Of a stretch of DNA of 10,101 nucleotides, positions 1-6,460 are shown one piece after another (position 1 is the stretch's first letter; the number at the start of each line of letters is the position of its first letter). The notes below the pieces were generated by a model. It did no database searches. It worked only from the letters and a program-made list of their open reading frames with translations, and had not been told where the DNA came from. Location: the NCBI GenBank assembly GCA_024276255.1, contig JAJRXO010000195.1, forward strand, positions 1-10,101, read 5' to 3'. The stretch is from Chloroflexota bacterium. Its GTDB lineage: Bacteria > Chloroflexota > Anaerolineae > J102. Both the position numbers and the translations under genes were made by a program.

Positions 1-585
1 ATAGATGGGCCCCAGGCCAAAGGTGTACCCTGATTTCTCGCCATAAAAGGCCTGTGAGCTCAGACCAGCCGAGAGGCTGGGTATCTTGTCCTCGGCCAGA
101 CGAGGGGCCAGCGCTTCTGCCTCGCCCGATCCGTACATGATCATGATCAGGATATTGTCGTCTTGGCTGGTGAAGCGATCGTAGGCTGCGACTGCTTCAT
201 CGACGCTGCCACCAGTGTCGGAGAATTTGACTTCCAACTGGGCGCCGTAGATGCCGCCCGCTTCGTTGATGGCCTTGACTGCGTCCTCAGCTCCGTGGAT
301 CAGGGGGCCGGTGATGGCGGCGTAAGGGCCGGAAAGGTCGCCGAAGTGGTAGATGGTGATGGTTTCACCGCTGAGATCGGGCGGTCCTTTGGGCTCTGGT
401 GTGGGGGTGGGCTCGACCGGTTTCGGCGTTGCAGTGGGCGGGACCGCTGTCGGCGGGGGCTCAGTCGGCGGTACCGCTGTCGGCGGTACGGATGTTGGTT
501 CGGGTGTGGCGGCTGCGCCGCAGGCGCTCAAGAACAGCGCCGTCAGCAACAGGATTGCCAGGATGGGTAGGATTTGCTTTCGCAT
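1..585 (-). CDS. Branched-chain-type ABC transporter substrate-binding lipoprotein (N-terminal part, cut by window edge)
   Basis: This is the extracytoplasmic solute receptor of the neighbouring HAAT-type importer (Peripla_BP_6/LivK fold). The first 195 residues are visible, and the C-terminal part lies outside the window. It begins MRKQILPILAILLLTALFLSAC: a basic N-terminus, a hydrophobic core and lipobox L19-S-A-C22, so it should be a lipid-anchored protein. A low-complexity linker rich in Pro, Thr and Glu (repeats such as PPTAVPPTEPPPTAVPPTATP) spans about residues 23-69. The binding domain then opens with ETITIYHFGDLSGPYAAITG, followed by GAEDAVKAINEAGGIYG, the classical opening of Liv-type receptors. 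The ATG is supported by a strong GGAGGAG five bases upstream. It is the last gene of the minus-strand operon in this window, after livM. The ligand cannot be told from this part; the CoA ligase in the operon argues for a carboxylic acid. Family and lipoprotein status are sure, substrate unknown. Confidence 0.9.
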   Translation of the reverse strand, partial: MRKQILPILAILLLTALFLSACGAAATPEPTSVPPTAVPPTEPPPTAVPPTATPKPVEPTPTPEPKGPPDLSGETITIYHFGDLSGPYAAITGPLIHGAEDAVKAINEAGGIYGAQLEVKFSDTGGSVDEAVAAYDRFTSQDDNILIMIMYGSGEAEALAPRLAEDKIPSLSAGLSSQAFYGEKSGYTFGLGPIY

Positions 586-590
586 GGTGT

Positions 591-597
591 CTCCTCC
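591..597 (-). promoter_or_regulatory. Strong Shine-Dalgarno of the binding-protein gene
   Basis: Minus strand GGAGGAG with five bases before the ATG at 585. It is the strongest ribosome binding site in the transporter operon. livH and livM have no clear one. This fits the usual need for more binding protein than permease. Confidence 0.7.
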
Positions 598-638
598 GTG
601 AGCGTGGGATGGTAATACGTTGACAGTGAGGTTTTTAC

Positions 639-669
639 CTGTAGAGCAATGAACGTTGTTGCTCTGCAG
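639..669 (-). other. Stable hairpin between livM and the binding-protein gene
   Basis: An inverted repeat pairs 639-649 with 659-669: 11 base pairs with one G-U pair (642/666) and a nine-base loop at 650-658. The core is AGAGCAA / TTGCTCT. It lies about 50 bases upstream of the binding-protein start on the minus strand and has no T-tract, so it does not look like a terminator. By analogy with intergenic hairpins in other ABC operons, it could protect the 5' end of a processed binding-protein mRNA. That role is inference. Confidence 0.45.
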
Positions 670-678
670 AAATCCTCT

Positions 679-739
679 CGCAAAATCGCAAAGAACGCAA
701 AGTTCTTTTTTTCAACGTGGCGTTCCCGGCGCCTTTGCG
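679..739. repeat. CGCAAAG-type intergenic repeat cluster with small hairpin
   Basis: CGCAAAA at 679 is followed by CGCAAAG at 687 and 696, and an inverted copy CTTTGCG lies at 733-739. Inside the cluster, AAAGAAC (690-696) and GTTCTTT (702-708) form a 7-bp stem with a GCAAA loop, followed by more T residues to 712. On the plus strand this resembles a weak rho-independent terminator, but no plus-strand gene precedes it. The same heptamer occurs again in the livG/ligase gap (4937-4984), which marks it as a dispersed element. The whole gap 586-803 holds this cluster and the 639-669 hairpin, but no gene that can be supported. Confidence 0.55.
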
Positions 740-803
740 AGTGACCTTTTGGCTCCGGCTCATCCGAATGAAGGGAGCTGTCGATCGCAGATGGTGTGTG
801 GGG

Positions 804-1865
804 CTAGTGTGAAAACGGTCTCAGTCGCCAGGCGGCTTTGATCAATTGCCAGCGATGCGCGAGACCCTTGGGTTCGAAGATAAGAAAGAGCATGAGGGCG
901 GCGCCGAAGAACAGGGGACGCAGGGCCTGCACGGCCCCTGCCGCGGTCGACGGCGCGATCGAGCCCAGGGAAGACCCAGCCACCGTGGCCAGCTCAATCA
1001 GTAATTCCACCAGCGCTGCGCCCAGGAAGGGGCCGAGATTGGTGCCCAGGCCGCCCACAATGAGCATGCCCAGCAAGATGATGGAATCACCCAGGTTGAA
1101 GCTCTCGGAGTTGATGTGGCGCAGATAGTGAGCCGACAGCGCACCGGCGATGCCCGCATAGACAGAGGCCAGGAAGAAGGCCTGGAGCTTGTATTTGTAG
1201 AGATTCACGCCCAGAAGCTCCGCAGCCAGATCGTTATCCCGAATCGAGACGAATGCGCGACCGAGACGCGAGCGGGCGGCGTTGCTGGCGACGACGGTGG
1301 TGATGATGAGGATGGTGATGGTGAGATAGAGGAAGCGTTGCGGACTGTTGATAGGCACACCGAAGAGCACCGGCACCGGCACATTGAGCCCCTGGGCGCC
1401 ATTGAGCAGGTCGGGAAATGCGTTGCGCGTGAACCAGGGAATGATAAACTGGGCTGCAAGGGTGGACATGGTGAGGTAGAAGCCCTTGACCCGCAACGAG
1501 GGCAAACCGAAGATGAGACCGACCACACCGGCGGCGAGGGCTGCCAGGGGCAGGGTGACGAACAACGACCATTCCAGGTTAATCATCAACAATGCCGATA
1601 CGTAGCCGCCCACGGTCATGAACGCGGCCTGTCCCAGGGAAATCTGACCCGTGTAGCCGGTGAGCAGGTTCAGACCCTGTACGGCGATGACGCTGATGGC
1701 GATACGATTGATCAGGGAGATGGCGCTCTGGCTGGCGTAGGCTGGCAGCAGGTAAATCGCCACCACGAACAGCCCCAATGCCACCCATTGCCAGGGGCGC
1801 CGGATGATGGCCATGTCGTAGGCGTAGCTTTCGTCAAATTCGCCGGCGGGACGGAGTACTGTCAT
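804..1865 (-). CDS. livM: Branched-chain-type ABC transporter permease LivM
   Basis: 353-residue inner-membrane permease of the BPD_transp_2 family, forming with LivH the translocation channel of the importer. A hydrophilic N-terminus (about 1-24, with DESYAYDMAI) leads into about eight or nine hydrophobic segments beginning near residue 26. Family landmarks are GYTGQISLGQA (70-80), the LPSLRVKGFYL stretch (121-131), the cytoplasmic EAA-like coupling loop RAFVSIRDNDLAAELLGVNL (203-222) that contacts the ATPases, GGLGTNLGP (271-279), and the closing IFEPKGL (329-335). Met18 is an alternative start, but the N-terminal stretch before it resembles that of other LivM proteins, so the longer form is preferred. 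No clear Shine-Dalgarno precedes it. The 64-bp gap to livH indicates one transcript. Ordinary length and complete for the family. Confidence 0.93.
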   Translation of the reverse strand: MTVLRPAGEFDESYAYDMAIIRRPWQWVALGLFVVAIYLLPAYASQSAISLINRIAISVIAVQGLNLLTGYTGQISLGQAAFMTVGGYVSALLMINLEWSLFVTLPLAALAAGVVGLIFGLPSLRVKGFYLTMSTLAAQFIIPWFTRNAFPDLLNGAQGLNVPVPVLFGVPINSPQRFLYLTITILIITTVVASNAARSRLGRAFVSIRDNDLAAELLGVNLYKYKLQAFFLASVYAGIAGALSAHYLRHINSESFNLGDSIILLGMLIVGGLGTNLGPFLGAALVELLIELATVAGSSLGSIAPSTAAGAVQALRPLFFGAALMLFLIFEPKGLAHRWQLIKAAWRLRPFSH

Positions 1866-1929
1866 AGGAGATTGCTCGTCATAAGTGTGTCTTGTTTAGC
1901 GTGTTGGTTTTTTTCGCCAGTAGCACGTA

Positions 1930-2850
1930 TCAGATGCGCTCGATTCGTTTCAGGCCAAACAGGCCTTCCGGTCGGATGAGCAGCACGATCATGAGGACGA
2001 TATAGGGCATGATCTCGGCGGAGTTGCGGATGAACTGTATTTTCGAGGCCGAGACCAATCCCTGCGAAAGGCCGATGAGCAAGCCTCCCACAATGACCCC
2101 GGGGATCGATTCCAATCCACCCAGAAGAACAGCGGGAAAGGCTGCCAGCACCAGCAACGAAAGGTTGAGATCAAGGCCGCTGGACGTGGCCAGAAGCACG
2201 CCACCCACTGTGGCGACCACGCCCGCCATGGCCCAGGAGACGCCGAAGATGCGGTTGATGCGCAAACCGATGCTCTGTGCCAGTTCATGATCTTCGGAGG
2301 CCCCGCGCATGGCCAGGCCGGCACGGGTGAAACGGAAAAAGGCGGCGATAAGAACGACGCCGAGGATCGCCACCACGAACGACCATACCAGGTTCTGTTT
2401 GAGGATGATCTGAATGTTGCGCCCGTTGTAGATGAATGGCGTGACGATCTTGTAGGGATTGGCCGCCGAGAACATCTGGGGGAAGTTGCGCTGCGTGCCA
2501 CCAAAGAGCAACAGCGCCATTCCCTGCAGGAATTGTCCCAACGCCAGGGTCATGAGTATGATGGAGAGCAGGGGTTGACCGGTCATGGGACGCAGTGTCA
2601 GCCGTTCGATCAACAACCCCAGCATCGCCGATGCTGCCAGGGCAACCACGATCGCCATCCACAGGGGAAAGGATCGCTCCACAGCCAGCCACCACGTAAG
2701 CAGTGTTCCCAGCAGTAGCAGCTGTCCCTGAGCAAAATTGAAAATATAGGAAGATTTGAAGATCAGCACGATCCCCAGGGCCATAAGGGCTATGGGGCCG
2801 CCCGACAGCAGGCCGCTGACGGCGAATTGGGGTAGGAGTTGCCAGTTCAT
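1930..2850 (-). CDS. livH: Branched-chain-type ABC transporter permease LivH
   Basis: 306-residue inner-membrane permease, partner of LivM. It is mostly hydrophobic helices. The N-terminal GLLSGGPIALMALGIVLIF and NFAQGQLLLLG (38-48) are typical of LivH. The coupling loop RAGLAMRGASEDHELAQSIG lies at 176-195, GGLESIPG at 244-251, and the C-terminus reads LIRPEGLFGLKR (291-302), the common LivH ending. The start MNWQLLPQ fits the family length. No Shine-Dalgarno is visible upstream of the ATG, where a 7-bp repeat array ends a few bases away. It follows the CoA ligase gene by 61 bp on the same strand. An operon order of livG, ligase, livH, livM and binding protein is common in clusters for carboxylic acid uptake (family knowledge). 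Confidence 0.93.
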   Translation of the reverse strand: MNWQLLPQFAVSGLLSGGPIALMALGIVLIFKSSYIFNFAQGQLLLLGTLLTWWLAVERSFPLWMAIVVALAASAMLGLLIERLTLRPMTGQPLLSIILMTLALGQFLQGMALLLFGGTQRNFPQMFSAANPYKIVTPFIYNGRNIQIILKQNLVWSFVVAILGVVLIAAFFRFTRAGLAMRGASEDHELAQSIGLRINRIFGVSWAMAGVVATVGGVLLATSSGLDLNLSLLVLAAFPAVLLGGLESIPGVIVGGLLIGLSQGLVSASKIQFIRNSAEIMPYIVLMIVLLIRPEGLFGLKRIERI

Positions 2851-2856
2851 AAAATC

Positions 2857-2891
2857 GTGTTGTGTGTTGTGGAGTAAGGAGTGAGGAAACC
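2857..2891. repeat. Five-unit heptamer array between ligase and livH genes
   Basis: On the plus strand five consecutive 7-bp units can be read: GTGTTGT, GTGTTGT, GGAGTAA, GGAGTGA, GGAAACC. They fill more than half of the 61-bp gap 2851-2911. The consensus changes along the array but the 7-bp step is kept. Confidence 0.6.
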
Positions 2892-2911
2892 TGTCAACGG
2901 CAATTAGCCGC

Positions 2912-4831
2912 TTACATCAAATCCTCTATACGCAAATTGGTATCAATGGTAGCCTCACGGCCATCCTGGTACTGGATGGTAGCGTGGATAGCGACCGAGA
3001 TTTGATCGGAATAGAGGGCCTGGATGATGTCGCTGTAGCGCCCGACGAGGAAGCGACGACGCAGCTTGCGGGTGCGGGTCATTTCCCCTTCGTCGGCGTC
3101 GAATTCTTTGTGCATGAGCACGAATTTACGAACGCGGGCGCTCTCCGGCAACGTGGCATTGACCTGCTCAACGCCCTGGCGGATGAGTTCATAGACTTCG
3201 GGCTTTTGCGCCAGATCGGTGTAGGTAGTATAGGCCAACCCTCGTTTCTCGGCCCAGCGGCCGACGTTATCGAAATCAATGGTGATCATGGCTGTGACAT
3301 AGCCCTTTTCGGCATCACCAATGGACATGGCATGGCTGATATAGGGACTGAACTTAAGGCGGCCCTCGATGTACTGTGGCGAGTATTTGACGCCCTCACC
3401 CAGAGAGATCATGTCTTTCATGCGGTCGAGATAGATCAGATGGCCGTCCTCATCGAGATGGCCGGCATCGCCCGTGCGGAACCAGGCCACGCCATCCTCA
3501 TCATAATAGAGCGCTTCTGCGGTCGCCTCCGGGTTTTTGTGATAACCGGCGAACAGACCCTCGCCGCCCAGAAGGATCTCCCCATCGGGCGAGATTTTGA
3601 CCGCGGCGCCGGGCAGGGGTACGCCCAACGACTCGAATTTGATGTCGTCCGGTCGATGGGTGATGGTTCCGCCTGTGGTCTCGGTGGAGCCATAGATCTG
3701 GCGCAGGGGCAGACCCAGGGCCAGGAAGAAACGCACGACGTCGGGGCTGAGTGCGGCGCCGGCGGTGTAGGCAGTACGGGCATTGTGCAGGCCAAACTGG
3801 CTGAGCAGGGGTTTGAAAAACGCCTGCTTGCCGAGGGCATACAGCAAACGCCAATACAGGGGTGGATTTCGCTTCTGCAGACGATAATCAGCCACTTTGT
3901 AGCCGACTGGTTGGAAAATGCGTTGTATGGCCCGATTGATCCAGGTAGAATCCAGCATTCGTACCTGAATAGACGCTACCAGATTTTCCCACAAGCGGGA
4001 ATTGTAGAGCAAGGCATCGGGCGCGATCTCGCGGATGTTTTGCTGCACCGTGTCGGGGCTTTCGGCGAAGTTGAGGATGATGGCATGCGTGGCGTGGGGA
4101 GCGATGTCCAGGGCGGCGCCGCCGATCCAGGCCAGCGGGATGAAGGAAAGATAGTTGTCGGTGTCATAGCGGGGATCGATTGCGTCGAAGGCGTATGCCA
4201 CCCACACGAAGTTCTCGTGTTTGATGGCGGCGGCCTTGGGCAATCCGGTCGTACCCGATGTATAACAGAACATGGCGATATCTTCGGGTTTGGCCGCCTC
4301 GATCATGGCCTCAAAGCGCTCGTCGTCCCAGCCTTCGGCCCGGCGCCCCAACTCCTGTACGTCTTTAAAATCCATCAGCCACGGATCATCGTAGTGCCAC
4401 ATGCCCTTGTCATCCCAGTAAATCACCCGGTTGACGCCGGGCGCCCTGTCTTTGATGGCCAATAACTTGTCACATTGCTCCTGATCGCCCGCCAGCACAA
4501 AGGTGGCATCGGAGTGATTGACAACGTAATCCACCTCTTTGGGTGTCACATCGGTAAAGATGCCCACGACGATAGCGCCGGTGGCCATGATGGCCAATGA
4601 TCCCCACAGATACTGTCTGTCGTTATCACCGATGATTGCCACCCGGTCTCCCCGCTGCAGGCCCAGCTCCATCAATCCCAGTGCAAAATCCCGTACCTGC
4701 TCGTATTCCTGATCCCAGGTGAATCGCTGCCAAATGCCCATGTCTTTTTGGCGCACAGCGACTTTATCGCTGCCGCGATATTTGCGTACGTTAGCCAGCC
4801 ATTGTTGGGAGAGTGTTTGGGAGGGATACAT
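2912..4831 (-). CDS. AMP-forming acyl-CoA synthetase (long-chain fatty acid/aromatic acid-CoA ligase type)
   Basis: 639-residue cytoplasmic ANL-superfamily enzyme. It activates a carboxylic acid with ATP to an acyl-adenylate and transfers it to CoA. Visible motifs are the phosphate-binding loop YTSGTTGLPK (190-199), YGSTETTGG (380-388), RTGD (452-455) with the ribose-binding Asp, the hinge DRMKD (469-473), and a C-terminal GEMTRTRKLRRR, where Lys590 is the likely catalytic lysine. The large N-terminal region and length fit the long-chain acyl-CoA synthetase (FadD15-like) branch. The open frame extends 27 codons further to 4912, but those codons read through a GGGAATT heptamer array (giving NSQFPIPQS), so the start at MYPSQTLSQQWL (4831) is preferred; neither start has a clear Shine-Dalgarno. 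It lies inside the liv operon, between livG and livH, so it probably activates the transported substrate. The exact acid is unknown. Confidence 0.9.
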   Translation of the reverse strand: MYPSQTLSQQWLANVRKYRGSDKVAVRQKDMGIWQRFTWDQEYEQVRDFALGLMELGLQRGDRVAIIGDNDRQYLWGSLAIMATGAIVVGIFTDVTPKEVDYVVNHSDATFVLAGDQEQCDKLLAIKDRAPGVNRVIYWDDKGMWHYDDPWLMDFKDVQELGRRAEGWDDERFEAMIEAAKPEDIAMFCYTSGTTGLPKAAAIKHENFVWVAYAFDAIDPRYDTDNYLSFIPLAWIGGAALDIAPHATHAIILNFAESPDTVQQNIREIAPDALLYNSRLWENLVASIQVRMLDSTWINRAIQRIFQPVGYKVADYRLQKRNPPLYWRLLYALGKQAFFKPLLSQFGLHNARTAYTAGAALSPDVVRFFLALGLPLRQIYGSTETTGGTITHRPDDIKFESLGVPLPGAAVKISPDGEILLGGEGLFAGYHKNPEATAEALYYDEDGVAWFRTGDAGHLDEDGHLIYLDRMKDMISLGEGVKYSPQYIEGRLKFSPYISHAMSIGDAEKGYVTAMITIDFDNVGRWAEKRGLAYTTYTDLAQKPEVYELIRQGVEQVNATLPESARVRKFVLMHKEFDADEGEMTRTRKLRRRFLVGRYSDIIQALYSDQISVAIHATIQYQDGREATIDTNLRIEDLM

Positions 4832-4840
4832 GGTGGATTG

Positions 4841-4868
4841 GGGAATTGGGAATTGGGAATTGGGAATT
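4841..4868. repeat. Four perfect GGGAATT heptamers
   Basis: GGGAATT is repeated four times without change (4841, 4848, 4855, 4862), starting ten bases upstream of the ligase ATG. A related run (GGGAATC, GGAGTT, GGGAATT, GGGAGTT) appears at 4993-5019 on the far side of the same gap. It is open in the ligase frame and so inflates the reading frame artificially. Confidence 0.85.
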
Positions 4869-4936
4869 GGCTTCTCTGAAAAAAGGTTTTGTCGAGATGC
4901 GTCGAGCGCCAAATGGGTTGGTTTCAGAGGGTTTTT

Positions 4937-4984
4937 CTTTGCGAATTCCCTCTATTTTCTCTTTGCGCCTCCGCGCCTTTGCGT
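4937..4984. repeat. CTTTGCG octamer-spaced repeat
   Basis: CTTTGCG occurs at 4937, 4961 and 4977, spacings of 24 and 16 bp, multiples of eight. At 4961-4984 three 8-bp units are contiguous: CTTTGCGC, CTCCGCGC, CTTTGCGT. It is the same motif, reversed, as the CGCAAAG cluster at 679-702. Confidence 0.6.
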
Positions 4985-4992
4985 TTTTTCAG

Positions 4993-5070
4993 GGGAATCG
5001 GAGTTGGGAATTGGGAGTTGGAAATCCGAAATCCGAATTCCGCAATCCAAAATCCGCAATCCGAAATTCC
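4993..5070. repeat. Two-part heptamer array ending exactly at the livG stop codon
   Basis: After GGGAATT-like units (4993-5019), 7-bp units of a second type follow: GAAATCC, GAAATCC, GAATTCC, GCAATCC, AAAATCC, GCAATCC (5021-5062), then GAAATTCC (5063-5070). The next base, 5071, is the last base of the livG TGA stop read on the minus strand. The 239-bp gap 4832-5070 therefore consists largely of repeat units and contains no gene. Confidence 0.75.
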
Positions 5071-5847
5071 TCAATGCTCCTGTCCAAGATACGCTTTGAT
5101 CACGTCGGGATTCTGTTTGATCTCGTGCGGCGGGCCTTCGGCGATCTTGCGACCGAAATCGAGGACGACGACGCGGTCGGCAATATCCATGACCAGGCCC
5201 ATGTCGTGCTCGATCAGGACCATGGTGACCCCGCGCAACTCATGGATGTCGAGGATGAAGCGGGCCATATCTTCCTTTTCCTCCTGATTCATGCCTGTCA
5301 TCGGCTCGTCCAGGAGAAGCAGCCGCGGCTCCAGGGCCAGCGCTCGTCCCAGCTCGACCCTTTTTCTGAGTCCGTGCGGCAGCGCACCCACCACCGTCTT
5401 GCGGATGGCCTCCATCTCCAGGAAGTCGATGATCTCCTCCACCACCCGTCGGTGTTCCAGGTCCTCGCGATGGGCGAATCCCCAATAGATTAAGCTGGCC
5501 AGCATGCCCGATTTCATGTGGATGTGTCGGGCCGCCATGAGGTTATCCAGCGTGCTCAGGCCGGTATAGAGGGCGATGTTCTGGAAGGTGCGGGCGATGC
5601 CCAGACGGGAGATGCGGGAGGGATGGGTTTTGGTCAGGTCGTGGCCGTCGAACATAATGCGGCCGGAATCTGGGCTATAGAAATGGCTGATGCAATTGAG
5701 GAGGCTGGTTTTCCCGGCGCCGTTTGGTCCGATGATGGCCAATATCTCCCCTTCACGCACATCGCAACTTACATGGGACAGGGCTCGCACCCGGCCAAAT
5801 GTCAAGCTGATGTTTTCCACGGATAGGAGTACCGAGGAGGATCCCAT
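5071..5847 (-). CDS. livG: Branched-chain-type ABC transporter ATP-binding protein LivG
   Basis: 258-residue cytoplasmic ATPase that powers the importer, normally as a heterodimer with LivF. Walker A GPNGAGKT lies at 40-47, the Q-loop Gln at 89 (ARTFQN), the signature region LPHGLRKRVELGRAL at 156-170, Walker B LLLLDEP at 176-182, and the switch His at 214 (LIEHDM). The signature has Leu160 where many LivG proteins have Gln (LxYGxQRR); the rest is standard. The C-terminal half (FGRKIAEGPPHEI, 231-243) is typical of LivG rather than LivF. The start is supported by a minus-strand AAAAGGAGAT, with GGAG five bases before the ATG. It is the first gene of the operon, downstream of a 610-bp region with a candidate promoter. 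No livF is in the window; it should lie beyond the binding-protein gene. Confidence 0.95.
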   Translation of the reverse strand: MGSSSVLLSVENISLTFGRVRALSHVSCDVREGEILAIIGPNGAGKTSLLNCISHFYSPDSGRIMFDGHDLTKTHPSRISRLGIARTFQNIALYTGLSTLDNLMAARHIHMKSGMLASLIYWGFAHREDLEHRRVVEEIIDFLEMEAIRKTVVGALPHGLRKRVELGRALALEPRLLLLDEPMTGMNQEEKEDMARFILDIHELRGVTMVLIEHDMGLVMDIADRVVVLDFGRKIAEGPPHEIKQNPDVIKAYLGQEH

Positions 5848-5946
5848 CTAATCTCCTTTTCAGTGCGAAAGGGTCGCTACTCAAAAGCGAACGGTTTAAG
5901 AATGTCCTGTGGCATTCCAGCCATGTGAGTCGACGAGTCCCAAACC

Positions 5947-5952
5947 ATTGTA
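5947..5952 (-). promoter_or_regulatory. Candidate -10 box of the livG operon
   Basis: TACAAT on the minus strand, followed by GG, about 95 bases before the livG ATG. No good TTGACA-like -35 is found at 16-18 bp. Support comes from the same TACAATG hexamer-plus-G upstream of the two other transcription units in the window. Low confidence. Confidence 0.35.
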
Positions 5953-5996
5953 CTCGATCGCACATCGCCTTCTGAGAGCCAACCAGACTACGATAA

Positions 5997-6014
5997 GAAT
6001 AGTTTACCCTATTC
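5997..6014. promoter_or_regulatory. 18-bp palindrome, possible operator
   Basis: GAATAG (5997-6002) and CTATTC (6009-6014) form a perfect inverted repeat around a six-base spacer. It lies about 45 bp upstream of the candidate livG -10 box, where activator sites often sit. No regulator is encoded in the window, and short AT-rich palindromes also occur by chance. Confidence 0.35.
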
Positions 6015-6331
6015 ACCAAGAATGTCAAAATGGCCTGGAAGGCGGGGGGCTACGGTAATTCGAAAATCTTCGCCTGGAACCAAGCGGAAAGAAGGGATTA
6101 ACGAGTGTGGAAATCGCCCACATCTCAATCTCTCCCGCGCCCATGATCTCCTCAGGTCCGAGCCGCAGGTTCCGCGCCCGGGCGAGCACCAGATGGATTC
6201 CCGAGCTCCGGTAAAGCTTGCCGGTGAATATGCATTTTTCCAATCATGAGCGCCCTTACCAAGGCCTTGCTTATCAAGCGCTGGAAGAGTGTTATCGATC
6301 TGCAGCCACTGTCTGCGCTCGTAGCCAAGGC

Positions 6332-6360
6332 GGGGAGGCGATAAGGCTTTTCGCCTCCCC
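6332..6360. terminator. GC-rich hairpin downstream of the TIGR03936 gene
   Basis: GGGGAGGCGA (6332-6341) pairs perfectly with TCGCCTCCCC (6351-6360) around a nine-base loop; allowing one bulge extends the stem by GC on each side. It lies about 100 bases after the stop of the minus-strand gene at 6461. No T-run follows on the minus strand and only a T-rich stretch on the plus strand, so it is a strong structure but not a classical rho-independent terminator. Confidence 0.4.
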
Positions 6361-6460
6361 CGCACTCTTCCCTTTTCCCTCAATTTTGACTGTTTTCATT
6401 CATTTCAAACTCTCGCTTGTTTTTCCCCTTTCGTGGTCTTGAAAATGGGAAGCACTTTAT

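Larger units (their letters stand above)
5848..6460. other. 613-bp region without a convincing gene, upstream of livG
   Basis: No frame here resembles a known protein family. Its right part is the 3' flank of the TIGR03936 gene and its left part the livG leader. The minus-strand stretch 6115-6243 has GC-rich third positions and a plausible residue mix (for example LGPEEIMGAGEIEMWAIST), but its frame begins only with a TTG directly after a TGA, and no Shine-Dalgarno is seen. It could be a gene remnant or a chance frame. The listed palindrome, -10 box and hairpin are the only structured elements I can support. No tRNA was found. Confidence 0.5.

Noticed and set aside
163..570. Plus-strand 135-codon frame over the binding-protein gene
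   Set aside because: Its Cys/Arg/Gly-rich tail is the reverse reading of the Pro/Thr linker; the minus strand gives a proper lipoprotein.
690..712. Rho-independent terminator on the plus strand
   Set aside because: The 7-bp stem and T-run exist, but no plus-strand gene precedes it and the stem is AT-rich; kept only as part of the repeat cluster.
868..882. GGTTCGA, resembling a tRNA T-loop
   Set aside because: It lies inside the livM coding sequence, and no acceptor, D or anticodon arm can be built around it.
1116..1979. 287-codon plus-strand open frame antisense to livM
   Set aside because: The minus strand encodes a complete LivM; the antisense product is a hydrophilic mix rich in Gly, Glu and His without family resemblance, and it runs past the livM start.
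2984..4465. 493-codon plus-strand open frame antisense to the CoA ligase
   Set aside because: It is the complementary shadow of a GC-rich gene with all ligase motifs on the minus strand; its translation has no domain pattern and no Shine-Dalgarno.
5366..5383. Unusual ABC signature LPHGL in LivG as evidence of a defective ATPase
   Set aside because: Walker A, Q-loop, Walker B and switch His are all intact, and LPxGLRKRVELGRAL-type signatures are known among LivG proteins of such clusters.
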